From assembly GCA_044228625.1 (NCBI GenBank), contig JBGAUM010000003.1:1-64000 (forward strand): a stretch of DNA of 64,000 bases, written 5' to 3'. Each line of letters opens with the position of its first letter. The first letter of the stretch is position 1. Shown in pieces: positions 1 to 8,471 of this stretch. Both the position numbers and the translations under genes were made by a program. Origin of the DNA: UKL13-2 sp044228625 (lineage in GTDB: Bacteria; Pseudomonadota; Gammaproteobacteria; Burkholderiales; Usitatibacteraceae). The notes under the pieces were generated by a model that saw only the letters and a list, made by a program, of their open reading frames with translations, had not been told where the DNA came from and made no database searches.

Positions 1-142
1 ACGTCAACGCGGGCTCCACATGAAGATACGCGTTGATGGCGGTCGCTTCAGCGGCGCGCGCCAACGCGGCCTCCGCAAGGGCAACCGCCGATGTTTCCCC
101 ACGTCGGAGCTGGTCGCGGATGGACCCGATGGATTCCGCCAT
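1..142 (-). CDS. gatA: GatA, start of glutamyl-tRNA amidotransferase subunit A (cut by window edge)
   Basis: The reading frame opens with ATG at 142 on the minus strand and runs off the left edge after 47 residues. It begins MAESIGSIRDQLRRGE and continues through an alanine-rich helix to a stretch reading INAYLHVEP. This matches the amino-terminal helix of GatA family amidases, the subunit that releases ammonia from glutamine for Glu-tRNA(Gln) or Asp-tRNA(Asn) amidation. The catalytic Ser-Ser-Lys part is outside the window. It starts 4 bases after the gatC stop, so the two are surely cotranscribed. The identification rests mainly on this linkage and on the short N-terminal match. Confidence 0.85.
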   Translation of the reverse strand, partial: MAESIGSIRDQLRRGETSAVALAEAALARAAEATAINAYLHVEPALT

Positions 143-146
143 GGCC

Positions 147-446
147 CTACTCGATGACCTTGGGGACCAGAAACAAACCGTCTTCGGCCTGCGGTGCATT
201 GGCCATATTGGCGGCGCGCGCATCGGTTTCCGTGATGAAATCCTCGCGCAAGCGTTGGGCCGTTTCCATGACAGCATCCAGCGGATGTGCCAGCGGCTCG
301 ACCCCAGTGGTATTGACGGCCTGCAACTGGTCGATCAATCCGAAGATTCCGGAAAGTTCGCGCGCAAATCGCTCGGCATCGTCCGCCTCAAGGGCAATGC
401 GTGAGAGCCTTGCCAGGCGGCGAATGTCGTCGGGAAGGAAGGCCAT
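147..446 (-). CDS. gatC: GatC, Asp/Glu-tRNA(Asn/Gln) amidotransferase subunit C
   Basis: This 99-residue protein has the usual GatC length and layout. An N-terminal helix reads DIRRLARLSRIAL, followed by the conserved GIFGLIDQLQAVNTTGVEPLA region and the C-terminal LFLVPKVIE, which in the family wraps around GatA and GatB and stabilises the complex. It is a cytoplasmic part of the indirect aminoacylation pathway making Gln-tRNA(Gln) and/or Asn-tRNA(Asn). The ATG at 446 is the only sensible start. The gene is divergent from mreB, an arrangement common in betaproteobacteria, and is followed by gatA after 4 bases. Confidence 0.95.
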   Translation of the reverse strand: MAFLPDDIRRLARLSRIALEADDAERFARELSGIFGLIDQLQAVNTTGVEPLAHPLDAVMETAQRLREDFITETDARAANMANAPQAEDGLFLVPKVIE

Positions 447-747
447 GTGGTTTGGTACGGAATAGGCAGTGGCGCGCGTTGAAACTCTGGTGGCAGGCCG
501 TGCGAAAAATCACGGTTTTGCCCTGTGCGGCGCTGCTTTTGCGCGATCGATACGGTATTATAGGCCATTTGACGCGAAACACCCTGTTTTCATAGGGAAA
601 ACAGGACGAAAAACGCGTCGAACGAGTTCGGAATTCGCGTCAGTTTTTCCCCAATTCCGGGTCAAATTTTTCGGGTCGCGCAACACACGTGAACGAAAAG
701 CACTGCCCCACGGTCATCTCTCGATGCGCCGGAAACCGAAAGGCAAC
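447..747. promoter_or_regulatory. Divergent intergenic region between gatC and mreB
   Basis: These 301 bases separate two divergent operons and must hold both promoters. On the plus strand the best minus-10 candidate is TATTAT at 556-561, but the matching minus-35 region (around 533-538) is poor. If transcription starts just after it, mreB has a leader of roughly 180 bases. That leader contains a hairpin at 583-605. The frame of mreB stays open upstream to 469, but the residues there do not resemble MreB. I see no other gene here. Confidence 0.6.
583..605 (+). other. Hairpin in the mreB leader
   Basis: CCTGTTTTC at 583-591 is followed by a 5-base loop and the exact reverse complement GAAAACAGG at 597-605. 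The 9-base-pair stem lies about 22 bases after the candidate TATTAT box and about 140 bases before the mreB start. There is no U-tract on the plus strand, so it is not a standard terminator. It could be an operator or a leader-RNA structure. This is an inference from symmetry only. Confidence 0.4.
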
Positions 748-1794
748 ATGTTCTCGCTCTTCTCCAAGTATTTCTCCTCCGATCTCGCGATCGATCTCGG
801 CACGGCAAACACCCTTATCTACCTGCGCGGCAAAGGCATCGTTCTCGACGAGCCGTCCGTCGTGGCCATTCGACAGGAGGCCGGCCCCAATTCGCGCAAG
901 ACCATCCAGGCGGTGGGTCTGGCTGCCAAACAGATGTTGGGCCGCACGCCGGGCAATATCACGGCCATCCGCCCAATGAAGGATGGCGTGATCGCCGACT
1001 TTCATACCACCGAGCACATGCTCAAGTTTTTCATCAAGAAAGTGCACGACGCGCGTTGGTATATGCCCAGTCCACGCATCGTCATTTGCGTGCCCTGCGG
1101 GTCCACGCAGGTGGAACGCCGCGCCATCAAGGAGTCTGCCGTCGCAGCAGGTGCCTCGCAGGTTTTTCTGATTGAAGAGCCGATGGCTGCGGCGATCGGT
1201 GCGGGACTGCCCATCGCCGAGCCGACAGGCTCCATGGTGGTGGACATCGGGGGCGGCACGACCGAAGTCGGCGTGATCTCGCTGGGAGGCATCGTGTATT
1301 CGGCCAGCGTGCGCGTGGGTGGTGACAAGTTTGACGAGGCGATCATCAATTACATTCGCCGGAACTACGGCATGCTGATCGGCGAATCCACCGCCGAAAC
1401 GATCAAGAAGCAGATTGGCTCGGCCTTTCCAGGCAGCGAAGTACGTGAAATGGAAGTCAAGGGACGCAATCTTGCAGAGGGCATCCCCCGCTCGTTCACG
1501 ATTTCCTCCAACGAAATCCTCGAAGCCTTGACCGACCCACTCAATTCGATTGTGTCTGCGGTGAAATCCGCGCTTGAGCAAACGCCGCCCGAACTTGGCG
1601 CTGACATTGCCGAAAAGGGCATGGTCCTGACCGGCGGTGGCGCCCTGTTGCGCGAGCTTGACCGTCTCTTGGTGGAGGAAACGGGCCTTCCGGTCATCGT
1701 CGCCGACGATCCGCTGACCTGCGTGGTTCGAGGATCCGGCCGCGCGCTGGAAGAGATGGACAAACTTGGGTCGGTGTTTACCAACGAGCTGTAA
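748..1794 (+). CDS. mreB: MreB, rod-shape-determining actin homologue
   Basis: The 348-residue product begins MFSLFSKYFSSDLAIDLGTANT, which has the membrane-binding amphipathic N-terminus of Gram-negative MreB followed by the phosphate-1 loop (residues 15-22). The phosphate-2 loop DIGGGTTEVG is at residues 166-175, and a late GGGALLRELD motif belongs to the second nucleotide-binding half. MreB polymerises into membrane-bound filaments that orient the elongasome. I chose the ATG at 748 because family members start with this FSLF motif; the longer open frame is non-homologous. It is the first gene of a mreBCD-mrdA-rodA cluster, with mreC starting about 40 bases downstream. Confidence 0.98.
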   Translation: MFSLFSKYFSSDLAIDLGTANTLIYLRGKGIVLDEPSVVAIRQEAGPNSRKTIQAVGLAAKQMLGRTPGNITAIRPMKDGVIADFHTTEHMLKFFIKKVHDARWYMPSPRIVICVPCGSTQVERRAIKESAVAAGASQVFLIEEPMAAAIGAGLPIAEPTGSMVVDIGGGTTEVGVISLGGIVYSASVRVGGDKFDEAIINYIRRNYGMLIGESTAETIKKQIGSAFPGSEVREMEVKGRNLAEGIPRSFTISSNEILEALTDPLNSIVSAVKSALEQTPPELGADIAEKGMVLTGGGALLRELDRLLVEETGLPVIVADDPLTCVVRGSGRALEEMDKLGSVFTNEL

Positions 1795-1836
1795 TCCCCA
1801 CGCCGCCGCGCGCAAGTTGAAGCGTGCGGTGTTGGA

Positions 1837-2784
1837 GTGTTTGTCTTGAGCGCATACCAAGAGAACTTTTTCACGCGCGGGCCCAGCCCGCTGGCGCGCG
1901 TGGTGTTCTTTGGCATCGTGTCGATCGGCGTCATGATTGCCGACCACCGATTCCAGGCATTGGGATGGGTACGTGGCGGAGTATCGGCCGTCATTTCGCC
2001 GATTGAGTCCGCCTTGTCGTGGCCAAGCCAAGTGGCGAGCCGAGCCCTGGCCTATTTCACAGACCAACAACAGCTCCTGGATGAGAATCGCGCACTGAAA
2101 GCCGAGCTCCTTGAGCTGTCTGCCTTGCGAGGGCGCGCAGAGCAACTCAAGGCTGAAAACGCGCAAATGCTGGTCATGCGCGGAGAGAAAGACCGGTTCG
2201 CCAATGAAGGCGTTGTGGCCGAAATCATTCGGGATGCGCGCAATCCGTTTGCGCGCAAGATCATCATTGACCGCGGCAGCCGCCACGGCATCACCCCTGG
2301 ACTTGCCGTGATCGATGGATTCGGCGTCGTTGGCCAAGTCACCGCCACCGGCCTCATGTCCTCCGAGGTCACGCTCACCACCGAGAAGGACCACTCGGTT
2401 CCCGTGCTTGTCGTGCGCAACGGCTTGCGCGCGCTTGCCGTGGGTGCCGGGCGGACCGGAACGCTCGACGTACCCTTCATTCCCCTGGGGGCCGACGTCC
2501 AGGCGGGCGACGTGCTGGTGACCTCAGGGATTGATGGCACCTATCCGGCGGGACTGACGGTCGCCACGGTCAGCGTGGTGGACCGCAATCCCGCTTCCTC
2601 GTTTGCACGCATCGTCGCGATTCCGGTGGCCAGCGTGATGAGTCACCGCCGCGTCAAGGTGTTCACCCAGGCCGAGCTTCTCGATTATCCGAAAGCAGAT
2701 GTTGCGGAATCAGAGTCCGACGCAAACAAGGCGGGCAAGTCCGGTAAACGTGCCCCTGGCAGCAAAGGCGAGGCTCGCAAATGA
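1837..2784 (+). CDS. mreC: MreC, cell-shape periplasmic scaffold protein
   Basis: This protein of up to 315 residues has a short cytoplasmic segment, one membrane anchor at about residues 20-36, a coiled coil at about 74-118 and then the beta-rich MreC domain. MreC is the bitopic partner of MreD, PBP2 and RodA and activates the synthase complex. The start is ambiguous. GTG at 1837 gives MFVLSAYQENFF. TTG at 1846 is better spaced (8 bases) from the GGAG at 1834-1837 and would remove three residues. The lysine- and serine-rich C-terminal tail is probably disordered. The stop overlaps the mreD start. Confidence 0.95.
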   Translation: MFVLSAYQENFFTRGPSPLARVVFFGIVSIGVMIADHRFQALGWVRGGVSAVISPIESALSWPSQVASRALAYFTDQQQLLDENRALKAELLELSALRGRAEQLKAENAQMLVMRGEKDRFANEGVVAEIIRDARNPFARKIIIDRGSRHGITPGLAVIDGFGVVGQVTATGLMSSEVTLTTEKDHSVPVLVVRNGLRALAVGAGRTGTLDVPFIPLGADVQAGDVLVTSGIDGTYPAGLTVATVSVVDRNPASSFARIVAIPVASVMSHRRVKVFTQAELLDYPKADVAESESDANKAGKSGKRAPGSKGEARK

Positions 2785-3317
2785 TGCACATGGACCTTTC
2801 GCCCGCGTCGCGGGAGCCGATGCGGCCGCCGGCACCCGCCAAGTTGCTGCTGGGTTCTTTTGTCGCCGGGCTTCTGTTGAACCTGTTGCCCTGGAGTGGA
2901 TGGGTCCTATTGGTCAAGCCGGACTTTGTCCTGGTGGTGCTGCTGTATTGGGCCATGCACGAGTCGCGCAACGTTGGGCAAGGATGGGCCTTTGCCCTGG
3001 GCCTGGTCATGGACGTGGCAGACAGCGTGCTATTGGGGCAGCATGCGTTGGCCTACGTCGCCGCCGTCTATCTGACCCAGCTTGTGCGCCTGCGGTTGTT
3101 CCAACTTTCCGTGCTGGAACAGGCGTTGCATGTCGGCGGCATCCTTGTGGTGGCACAAGCGATCAATGTCCTGCTCAATCTGTCCGTCGGGCGGGAATTT
3201 CCAGGTCTTCTCGTGGCACTCGCTCCGGTCATGGGAGCCGCGCTATGGCTGCCTTTGCATTTCATCGTCATTCAGCCCCGCTTGCGGCATCGGGATGCCG
3301 TGACCTTGATGAGGTAA
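2781..3317 (+). CDS. mreD: MreD, rod-shape-determining membrane protein
   Basis: The 178-residue hydrophobic protein has about five membrane segments and the family pattern KPDFVLVVLLYWAMHES in the first third. A GLVMDVADSVLLGQHAL stretch (helix and turn) is also typical. MreD is an inner-membrane partner of MreC in the elongasome. The ATG at 2781 overlaps the mreC stop by 4 bases. Two further in-frame ATGs follow at once (2784 and 2790), so the exact start is uncertain by a few residues. The next gene, mrdA, follows with almost no gap. Confidence 0.95.
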   Translation: MMHMDLSPASREPMRPPAPAKLLLGSFVAGLLLNLLPWSGWVLLVKPDFVLVVLLYWAMHESRNVGQGWAFALGLVMDVADSVLLGQHALAYVAAVYLTQLVRLRLFQLSVLEQALHVGGILVVAQAINVLLNLSVGREFPGLLVALAPVMGAALWLPLHFIVIQPRLRHRDAVTLMR

Positions 3318-3323
3318 TTGCAC

Positions 3324-5222
3324 TTGGCTGGCACCATCATCAAGAACCGCGAGGCGGAAGTCGTCGTCTTTCGCCGGCGCGCATTGCTTGCGGGCGCGTT
3401 CATTCTGGTGGCGTTCCTCGTCCTTGTGGGGCGCTTCGTTTGGCTGCAGGTCATCCGGTTCGACCACTATCACACGCAGGCGGAATCCAATCGCATTTCG
3501 CTGGTGCCAGTCGTGCCCAACCGCGGACTCATCACCGATCGCAATGGCGAAGTGCTCGCCGCCAACTATTCGGCGTTCACGCTGGAAGTAACGCCCAGCC
3601 GCGTGAAGAACCTCGAAGCTTCCCTCGACCAGCTCGACAAGGTCATCGACATCCAGCAGAAAGACCGGCGCCGCCTGAAGCGCCTGATGGAGGAATCCAA
3701 GAACTTTGAATCGCTTCCCGTCAAGAACCGGCTGACCGACGAAGAGGTGGCACGCTTTGCGGTCAATCGTTTCCGGTTCCCGGGGTTTGAAATCAAGGCG
3801 CGTCTGTTTCGCAACTATCCGCTGGGAGAGGTCGCTTCCCATGCGGTCGGTTACATAGGCCGGATCAATGATGCGGAACTGAAACGCATCGAGTCTTCCG
3901 GGCTATCGTCCAACTACAAGGGCACGGAGCACATTGGCAAACTCGGCATTGAGGGCAGCTACGAATCGGATCTGCACGGCAAGACCGGCGCCGACCAGGT
4001 GGAGGTCGATTCCGGCGGCCGGGCGATTCGTTCGTTGGCGCGCACTGCACCGACCTCCGGCAACAACCTGCAACTGACGCTCGACATCAAATTGCAGCAG
4101 GTCGTTGAGGATGCGTTCGGCGAACGGCGGGGCGCGCTGGTGGCGATCGATCCGCGCAATGGCGAGGTCCTGGCGCTGGTTTCCAAGCCCGGATTTGATC
4201 CTAATCTTTTTGTCGATGGGATCGACCCGGTGAATTGGGACTCCCTCAACAATTCGCTCGACAAGCCGCTGCTGAATCGCGCCTTGCGCGGGGCCTATCC
4301 GCCGGGCTCCACGTTGAAGCCGTTCTTGGCGCTCGCCGCACTCGAATCGGGCAAACGCACGCCCACGCAAGGCATCTCTGACCCCGGGTTCTTTTCCCTA
4401 CCCGGCGTGGCACATCGTTGGAACGATGACAAGAAAGGCGGCCACGGTTTTGTGGACATGTACAAGTCCATCGTGGAGTCCTGCGACACCTACTACTATC
4501 AATTGGCGGCCGAAACCGACATCGACAGGACGGCCGATTTTCTGCGCATCCTGGGCTTTGGCAAAAAGACCGGTATCGATATCGACGGTGAAGTCGAGGG
4601 AATCCTGCCTTCACGGTCCTGGAAAGAAAGACGCTTTGCCAAGGCCAATGCGGAAGCCCGGAAATGGTACCTGGGCGACAGCATCTCTGCAGGGATCGGC
4701 CAGGGTTACAACGCCTTCACGCCGATGCAGCTCGCGCATGGCATTGCCGCGATTGCAAATGGCGGCATCGCATTCAAACCGCGCCTGCTCAGGCAGGTGA
4801 CCGACGCCACCAACGGCCAGTCCAAAGCGGTAGAGCCCGTCATTGATGGAAGGCTGCCGCTCAAACCTGAGAATCTCGAGGTCATCCAACGTTCCCTGGT
4901 CGGCGTGGCGAAGGAAGGGACAAGCGCGCGAGCATTCCAGAATGCGGGGTACGTCAGTGCCGGAAAAACCGGCACCGCGCAGCTCTTTGGCCTGAAGGGC
5001 GAAAAGTATGTGGAGGGGCGCGTCCAGGAGCGTCTCCGCGACCACGCGTGGTATGTGGCCTACGCCCCCGCCGAAGCCCCGACGATCGCATTGGTCGTGT
5101 TGGTGGAAAACGGTGGTTTCGGCGCTCAGGCCGCAGCACCTCTGGCCCGCGTAGCCTTTGACTATCATCTCTTGAAGAAATTGCCGGATCCCTCCATCAA
5201 GAAAGCCACCTATGCTCCGTAA
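3324..5222 (+). CDS. mrdA: Penicillin-binding protein 2, elongasome transpeptidase
   Basis: This is a class B penicillin-binding protein of about 632 residues. It has a short cytoplasmic tail, one membrane helix near residues 18-38, a dimerisation/pedestal domain and a C-terminal transpeptidase domain. The active-site set is visible: Ser-Thr-Leu-Lys at 329-332, Ser-Cys-Asp near 386 and Lys-Thr-Gly at 548-550. It crosslinks peptidoglycan made by RodA during side-wall growth. No ATG is available. TTG at 3318 abuts the mreD stop but lies only 3 bases from the GAGG at 3311-3314, so TTG at 3324 with 9-base spacing is preferred. The 3' end overlaps rodA by 11 bases. Confidence 0.96.
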   Translation: MAGTIIKNREAEVVVFRRRALLAGAFILVAFLVLVGRFVWLQVIRFDHYHTQAESNRISLVPVVPNRGLITDRNGEVLAANYSAFTLEVTPSRVKNLEASLDQLDKVIDIQQKDRRRLKRLMEESKNFESLPVKNRLTDEEVARFAVNRFRFPGFEIKARLFRNYPLGEVASHAVGYIGRINDAELKRIESSGLSSNYKGTEHIGKLGIEGSYESDLHGKTGADQVEVDSGGRAIRSLARTAPTSGNNLQLTLDIKLQQVVEDAFGERRGALVAIDPRNGEVLALVSKPGFDPNLFVDGIDPVNWDSLNNSLDKPLLNRALRGAYPPGSTLKPFLALAALESGKRTPTQGISDPGFFSLPGVAHRWNDDKKGGHGFVDMYKSIVESCDTYYYQLAAETDIDRTADFLRILGFGKKTGIDIDGEVEGILPSRSWKERRFAKANAEARKWYLGDSISAGIGQGYNAFTPMQLAHGIAAIANGGIAFKPRLLRQVTDATNGQSKAVEPVIDGRLPLKPENLEVIQRSLVGVAKEGTSARAFQNAGYVSAGKTGTAQLFGLKGEKYVEGRVQERLRDHAWYVAYAPAEAPTIALVVLVENGGFGAQAAAPLARVAFDYHLLKKLPDPSIKKATYAP

Positions 5223-6321
5223 CTGGACCAATTGGCTTTTCGATACCGCCACGCGTCGTCTGGACGGACCGCTGATGGTCACGCTGATGGTGATCGCCAC
5301 ACTGTCGATTGTCGTGATCTATTCGGCGTCTGGGGGCGGCTCCTTTGATCGCGCATTGGGTCAAGTCCGCAATTTCGGAGTCGCGCTGATCGCCTTGTGG
5401 GTGGTGGCCAATATTCCGCCGCAGCAATTGATGCGGCTGGCGATTCCGATCTATCTGATTGGCCTTGCGCTGCTCATTGCCGTCGCATTGGGGGGAGAAG
5501 TCCGCAACGGCGCAAAGCGATGGCTCAATTTGGGCTTCATCACCTTGCAGCCTTCCGAAATCATGAAGATCGGCATGCCGTTGGTGCTGGCGTGGTACTT
5601 CCACCGGCGCGAGGAGTCGTTGTCCTGGCAGGACTACGCCATTGCGATCCTGATCCTGGCAATTCCGACCGGATTGGTATTCAAGCAGCCGGACCTTGGC
5701 ACGTCCATCCTGGTGTTTGCCTCGGGCTTCTTTGTGATTTTTCTCGCCGGGCTGTCGTGGAAAGTGATTGTGGGCGCAGGGGTTGCTGTCGCCGGCATTG
5801 CGCCGTTCATTTGGCCACATCTCAAGGAATACCAACGGCAGCGGGTGCTGACGTTCCTTGATCCGTCCGCCGATCCGCTCGGCGCCGGCTACCACATCAC
5901 CCAATCCACCATCGCCATCGGCTCCGGCGGCGTGCTCGGCAAGGGGTGGCTGTCTGGCACGCAGACCAAGCTTGACTTCATTCCCGAACGCTCCACCGAT
6001 TTCATCCTGGCCGTGTTCGGCGAGGAGTTTGGGCTCATTGGCAATTTGCTGTTGATCGTGCTGTATCTGATCGTAATCGGGCGCGGACTCATGATTGCCG
6101 TGAACGCACCCACCACATTCTCTCGATTGATTGCCGGTGCCGTGACCCTGACCTTCTTTACGTATGCCTTTGTCAACATGGGCATGGTGTCTGGCATCCT
6201 GCCAGTCGTGGGGGTGCCCTTGCCCTTGGTCAGTTATGGCGGAACTGCGGCGGTTTCGATGCTGGTCGGATTCGGGGTCCTGATGTCGGTGTCGACCCAC
6301 AAACAACTGGTCTCCACATGA
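5212..6321 (+). CDS. rodA: RodA, SEDS peptidoglycan glycosyltransferase
   Basis: The 369-residue polytopic protein has about ten membrane helices and SEDS signatures, including NGAKRWLNLG, LQPSEIMKIG, a QPDLGTS loop and GLIGNLLL. RodA polymerises glycan strands from lipid II and works as a pair with PBP2, encoded just upstream. The start overlaps the mrdA 3' end by 11 bases, which implies translational coupling. The length and motifs fit RodA rather than FtsW, and the neighbours support this. Confidence 0.97.
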   Translation: MLRNWTNWLFDTATRRLDGPLMVTLMVIATLSIVVIYSASGGGSFDRALGQVRNFGVALIALWVVANIPPQQLMRLAIPIYLIGLALLIAVALGGEVRNGAKRWLNLGFITLQPSEIMKIGMPLVLAWYFHRREESLSWQDYAIAILILAIPTGLVFKQPDLGTSILVFASGFFVIFLAGLSWKVIVGAGVAVAGIAPFIWPHLKEYQRQRVLTFLDPSADPLGAGYHITQSTIAIGSGGVLGKGWLSGTQTKLDFIPERSTDFILAVFGEEFGLIGNLLLIVLYLIVIGRGLMIAVNAPTTFSRLIAGAVTLTFFTYAFVNMGMVSGILPVVGVPLPLVSYGGTAAVSMLVGFGVLMSVSTHKQLVST

Positions 6322-7223
6322 GTCTGATGGTTCGTACTGTCCGGGGATCGCTGGCGGTCCTGCTCTTGCTGGTGTTGGGCGCATGCGGGACGTCGCAAAA
6401 GTTGCCCGCCCCGAGGGCGTCGGGATCAGCCCCGGCAAAGACCGGCGGTTATTACCTGGATGATGGTCCTGGCGAGAACCCGCTGGCGAATCTGGAATCC
6501 ATTCCCGATGCGGTCCCGCGCGATGAACCCTTGCATCGCGGCGCAAACCGGCCGTACACCGTGTTCGGCAAGACCTATGTCCCGAATGTGTCCAATGAGC
6601 CCTTCCGCCAGCAGGGTCTGGCCTCCTGGTACGGCCGAAAGTTCCATGGCAATCCAACATCGATTGGAGAGCCGTACGACATGTACGGAATGACGGCCGC
6701 ACACCCGACCCTGCCGTTGCCGTCGTACGTGAGAGTGACCCATCTTGCCAATATGAGGAGCGTGGTGGTCAGGGTGAATGACCGCGGGCCATTTCACTCA
6801 GATCGCATCATTGATCTGTCCTTTACGGCGGCCGCCAAACTCGACCTGGCGCGCAAGGGCAGTGGCACGGTGGTGATTGAGCGACTGTTTCCGGGCATGC
6901 CGGTCCCGCCCATGCCGACGCCGGCGGCGGCCACCCTCCAGCCGATGCCGGTGCCGACAAACATTTCGGTGTCGCCCATCACGCCCGAGCCCATGGGGTT
7001 CTATCTGCAACTCGGCGCGTTTTCCGCGCGCGATAACGCAGAAAATTTCCGGATACGCATGACCCGTGAACTCGACTGGAACAAAGAGCCGATTCAATTG
7101 GTCCATGTCGAACCCTGGTATCGGGTGCGGATGGGGCCTTACGCCACACGCGCCGAAGCCGAAGCCATCGCTGCCGAAGTCAAACGTTCGCACGATTTCT
7201 CTCCCGCCATTCTGAAACAGTAG
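6318..7223 (+). CDS. rlpA: RlpA, septal-ring lytic transglycosylase lipoprotein
   Basis: The 301-residue precursor has a lipoprotein signal ending LVLGAC, with the acylated cysteine at residue 23. A double-psi beta-barrel domain carries GLASWYGRKFHG and VRVNDRGPF. A proline- and alanine-rich linker follows, then a C-terminal SPOR domain at about 225-300 that reads GFYLQLGAFSARDNAENF. In other bacteria the family cleaves denuded glycan strands and the SPOR domain takes it to septa. The ATG overlaps the rodA stop by 4 bases, so it ends the core elongasome run. Confidence 0.94.
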   Translation: MSLMVRTVRGSLAVLLLLVLGACGTSQKLPAPRASGSAPAKTGGYYLDDGPGENPLANLESIPDAVPRDEPLHRGANRPYTVFGKTYVPNVSNEPFRQQGLASWYGRKFHGNPTSIGEPYDMYGMTAAHPTLPLPSYVRVTHLANMRSVVVRVNDRGPFHSDRIIDLSFTAAAKLDLARKGSGTVVIERLFPGMPVPPMPTPAAATLQPMPVPTNISVSPITPEPMGFYLQLGAFSARDNAENFRIRMTRELDWNKEPIQLVHVEPWYRVRMGPYATRAEAEAIAAEVKRSHDFSPAILKQ

Positions 7224-7241
7224 TCCACTTACAGGTCATAC

Positions 7242-8405
7242 ATGAAACTTGCTGCAGGTCTTGTTGCTTCAATCCTTTTCGTCAACCCTCTTTCTGTGGT
7301 CGCCCAACCGGCAAAGGTGTCCTTTGCGGAAATCCCGGCCCCGCCAATCGCGGCGCGTTCGTACGTGCTCTTTGATGCTTCGAGTGGGCAAACACTGTCC
7401 AGCCTGGGGGCAGCCGATCGTTTTGAGCCGGCCTCGCTGACCAAGCTCATGACAGCGTACCTGGTGTTCAAGGCGCTCAAGGAAAAGAAGCTCACTCTCG
7501 ACAAGACCGTCGTGGTCTCGGAACGTGCCTGGAAGGCAGAAGGCTCTCGAATGTTCATCGACCCGAAACAGGCGCCGACGGTTGAGAACTTGATTCGCGG
7601 CATGATCATCCAAAGTGGCAATGACGCGTCCATTGCACTGGCGGAGGCCGTTGCGGGCGGCGAGGATGTGTTCGCCATGGCGATGAACAAGGAGGCCGCG
7701 GCCCTCGGGCTCAAGAATACAAAATTCATGAATGCGACCGGCCTGCCGCATCCGGAGCATTACTCAACGGGGGATGACCTCGCGCAACTGGCCAACGCAC
7801 TCATCCGCGATTTCCCCAATGAAATGGCGTATTACCGGGAGAAGGAATTCACCTGGAACAAGATCACGCAACCGAACCGCAATCGCTTGTTGTGGCTCGA
7901 TCCTACCGTGGACGGATTGAAAACCGGCCATACGGAAGCGGCCGGCTATTGCCTGATCGCGACCGCCAAGCGCGGGGATGCAGACAAGGCCCGTCGATTG
8001 ATCTCAGTGGTACTGGGTACCAATTCAGACGTGGCACGCATGCAGGAAAGCCAAAAGCTTCTCAACTACGGTTACCAATTCTTCGATGCCCAACGCCTAT
8101 ACAAAAAGAATGACCCGGTTGCGACACTGGAAATCTATAAGGGCTCCCAAGGTACGGTAAAGCTTGGATTCGAGCGTGACATGTGGCTGACCCTTCCCAA
8201 GGACAAGTTCGCAAACCTGAAGGCCACGTTGGCCACCCAGCAGCCGATGATGGCCCCGCTCTTGAAGGGGCAAAAAGCGGGCGTCATGAAATTGACGCAA
8301 AATGACAAGCTGATCGCGGAGCTTCCAGTGGTCGCGCTAGAGGATGTGCCGCTTGCGGGTGTTTTGGGTCGAGGGTGGGATGCCATCCGCCTCCTTTTGA
8401 AGTAA
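7242..8405 (+). CDS. dacA: D-alanyl-D-alanine carboxypeptidase (PBP5/6 type)
   Basis: The 387-residue protein has a cleavable signal ending near VVAQPAK. The three catalytic motifs are Ser-Leu-Thr-Lys at 65-68, Ser-Gly-Asn at 125-127 and Lys-Thr-Gly at 227-229. A C-terminal PBP5-type beta domain follows, ending in an amphipathic helix (GRGWDAIRLLLK) that would anchor the enzyme to the outer face of the inner membrane. It trims the terminal D-alanine from pentapeptides. It starts 18 bases after rlpA and ends the peptidoglycan block. The symbol dacC would be as acceptable as dacA. Confidence 0.95.
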   Translation: MKLAAGLVASILFVNPLSVVAQPAKVSFAEIPAPPIAARSYVLFDASSGQTLSSLGAADRFEPASLTKLMTAYLVFKALKEKKLTLDKTVVVSERAWKAEGSRMFIDPKQAPTVENLIRGMIIQSGNDASIALAEAVAGGEDVFAMAMNKEAAALGLKNTKFMNATGLPHPEHYSTGDDLAQLANALIRDFPNEMAYYREKEFTWNKITQPNRNRLLWLDPTVDGLKTGHTEAAGYCLIATAKRGDADKARRLISVVLGTNSDVARMQESQKLLNYGYQFFDAQRLYKKNDPVATLEIYKGSQGTVKLGFERDMWLTLPKDKFANLKATLATQQPMMAPLLKGQKAGVMKLTQNDKLIAELPVVALEDVPLAGVLGRGWDAIRLLLK

Positions 8406-8471
8406 CCCTGCCAACATCGACGGGCCCCGCCAATTTTTGACTGACATTCCGCCGTTGAATTGGAATCCGAC

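Noticed and set aside
640..2394. A 584-codon open frame on the minus strand opposite mreB and mreC
   Set aside because: It is the antisense of two certain genes. Its residues are rich in histidine, arginine and glycine with no domain, as expected of a shadow frame in GC-rich DNA.
5197..6702. A 501-codon minus-strand frame opposite rodA and rlpA
   Set aside because: It is antisense to rodA with a clear SEDS sequence on the plus strand, and shows no hydrophobic or domain pattern of its own.
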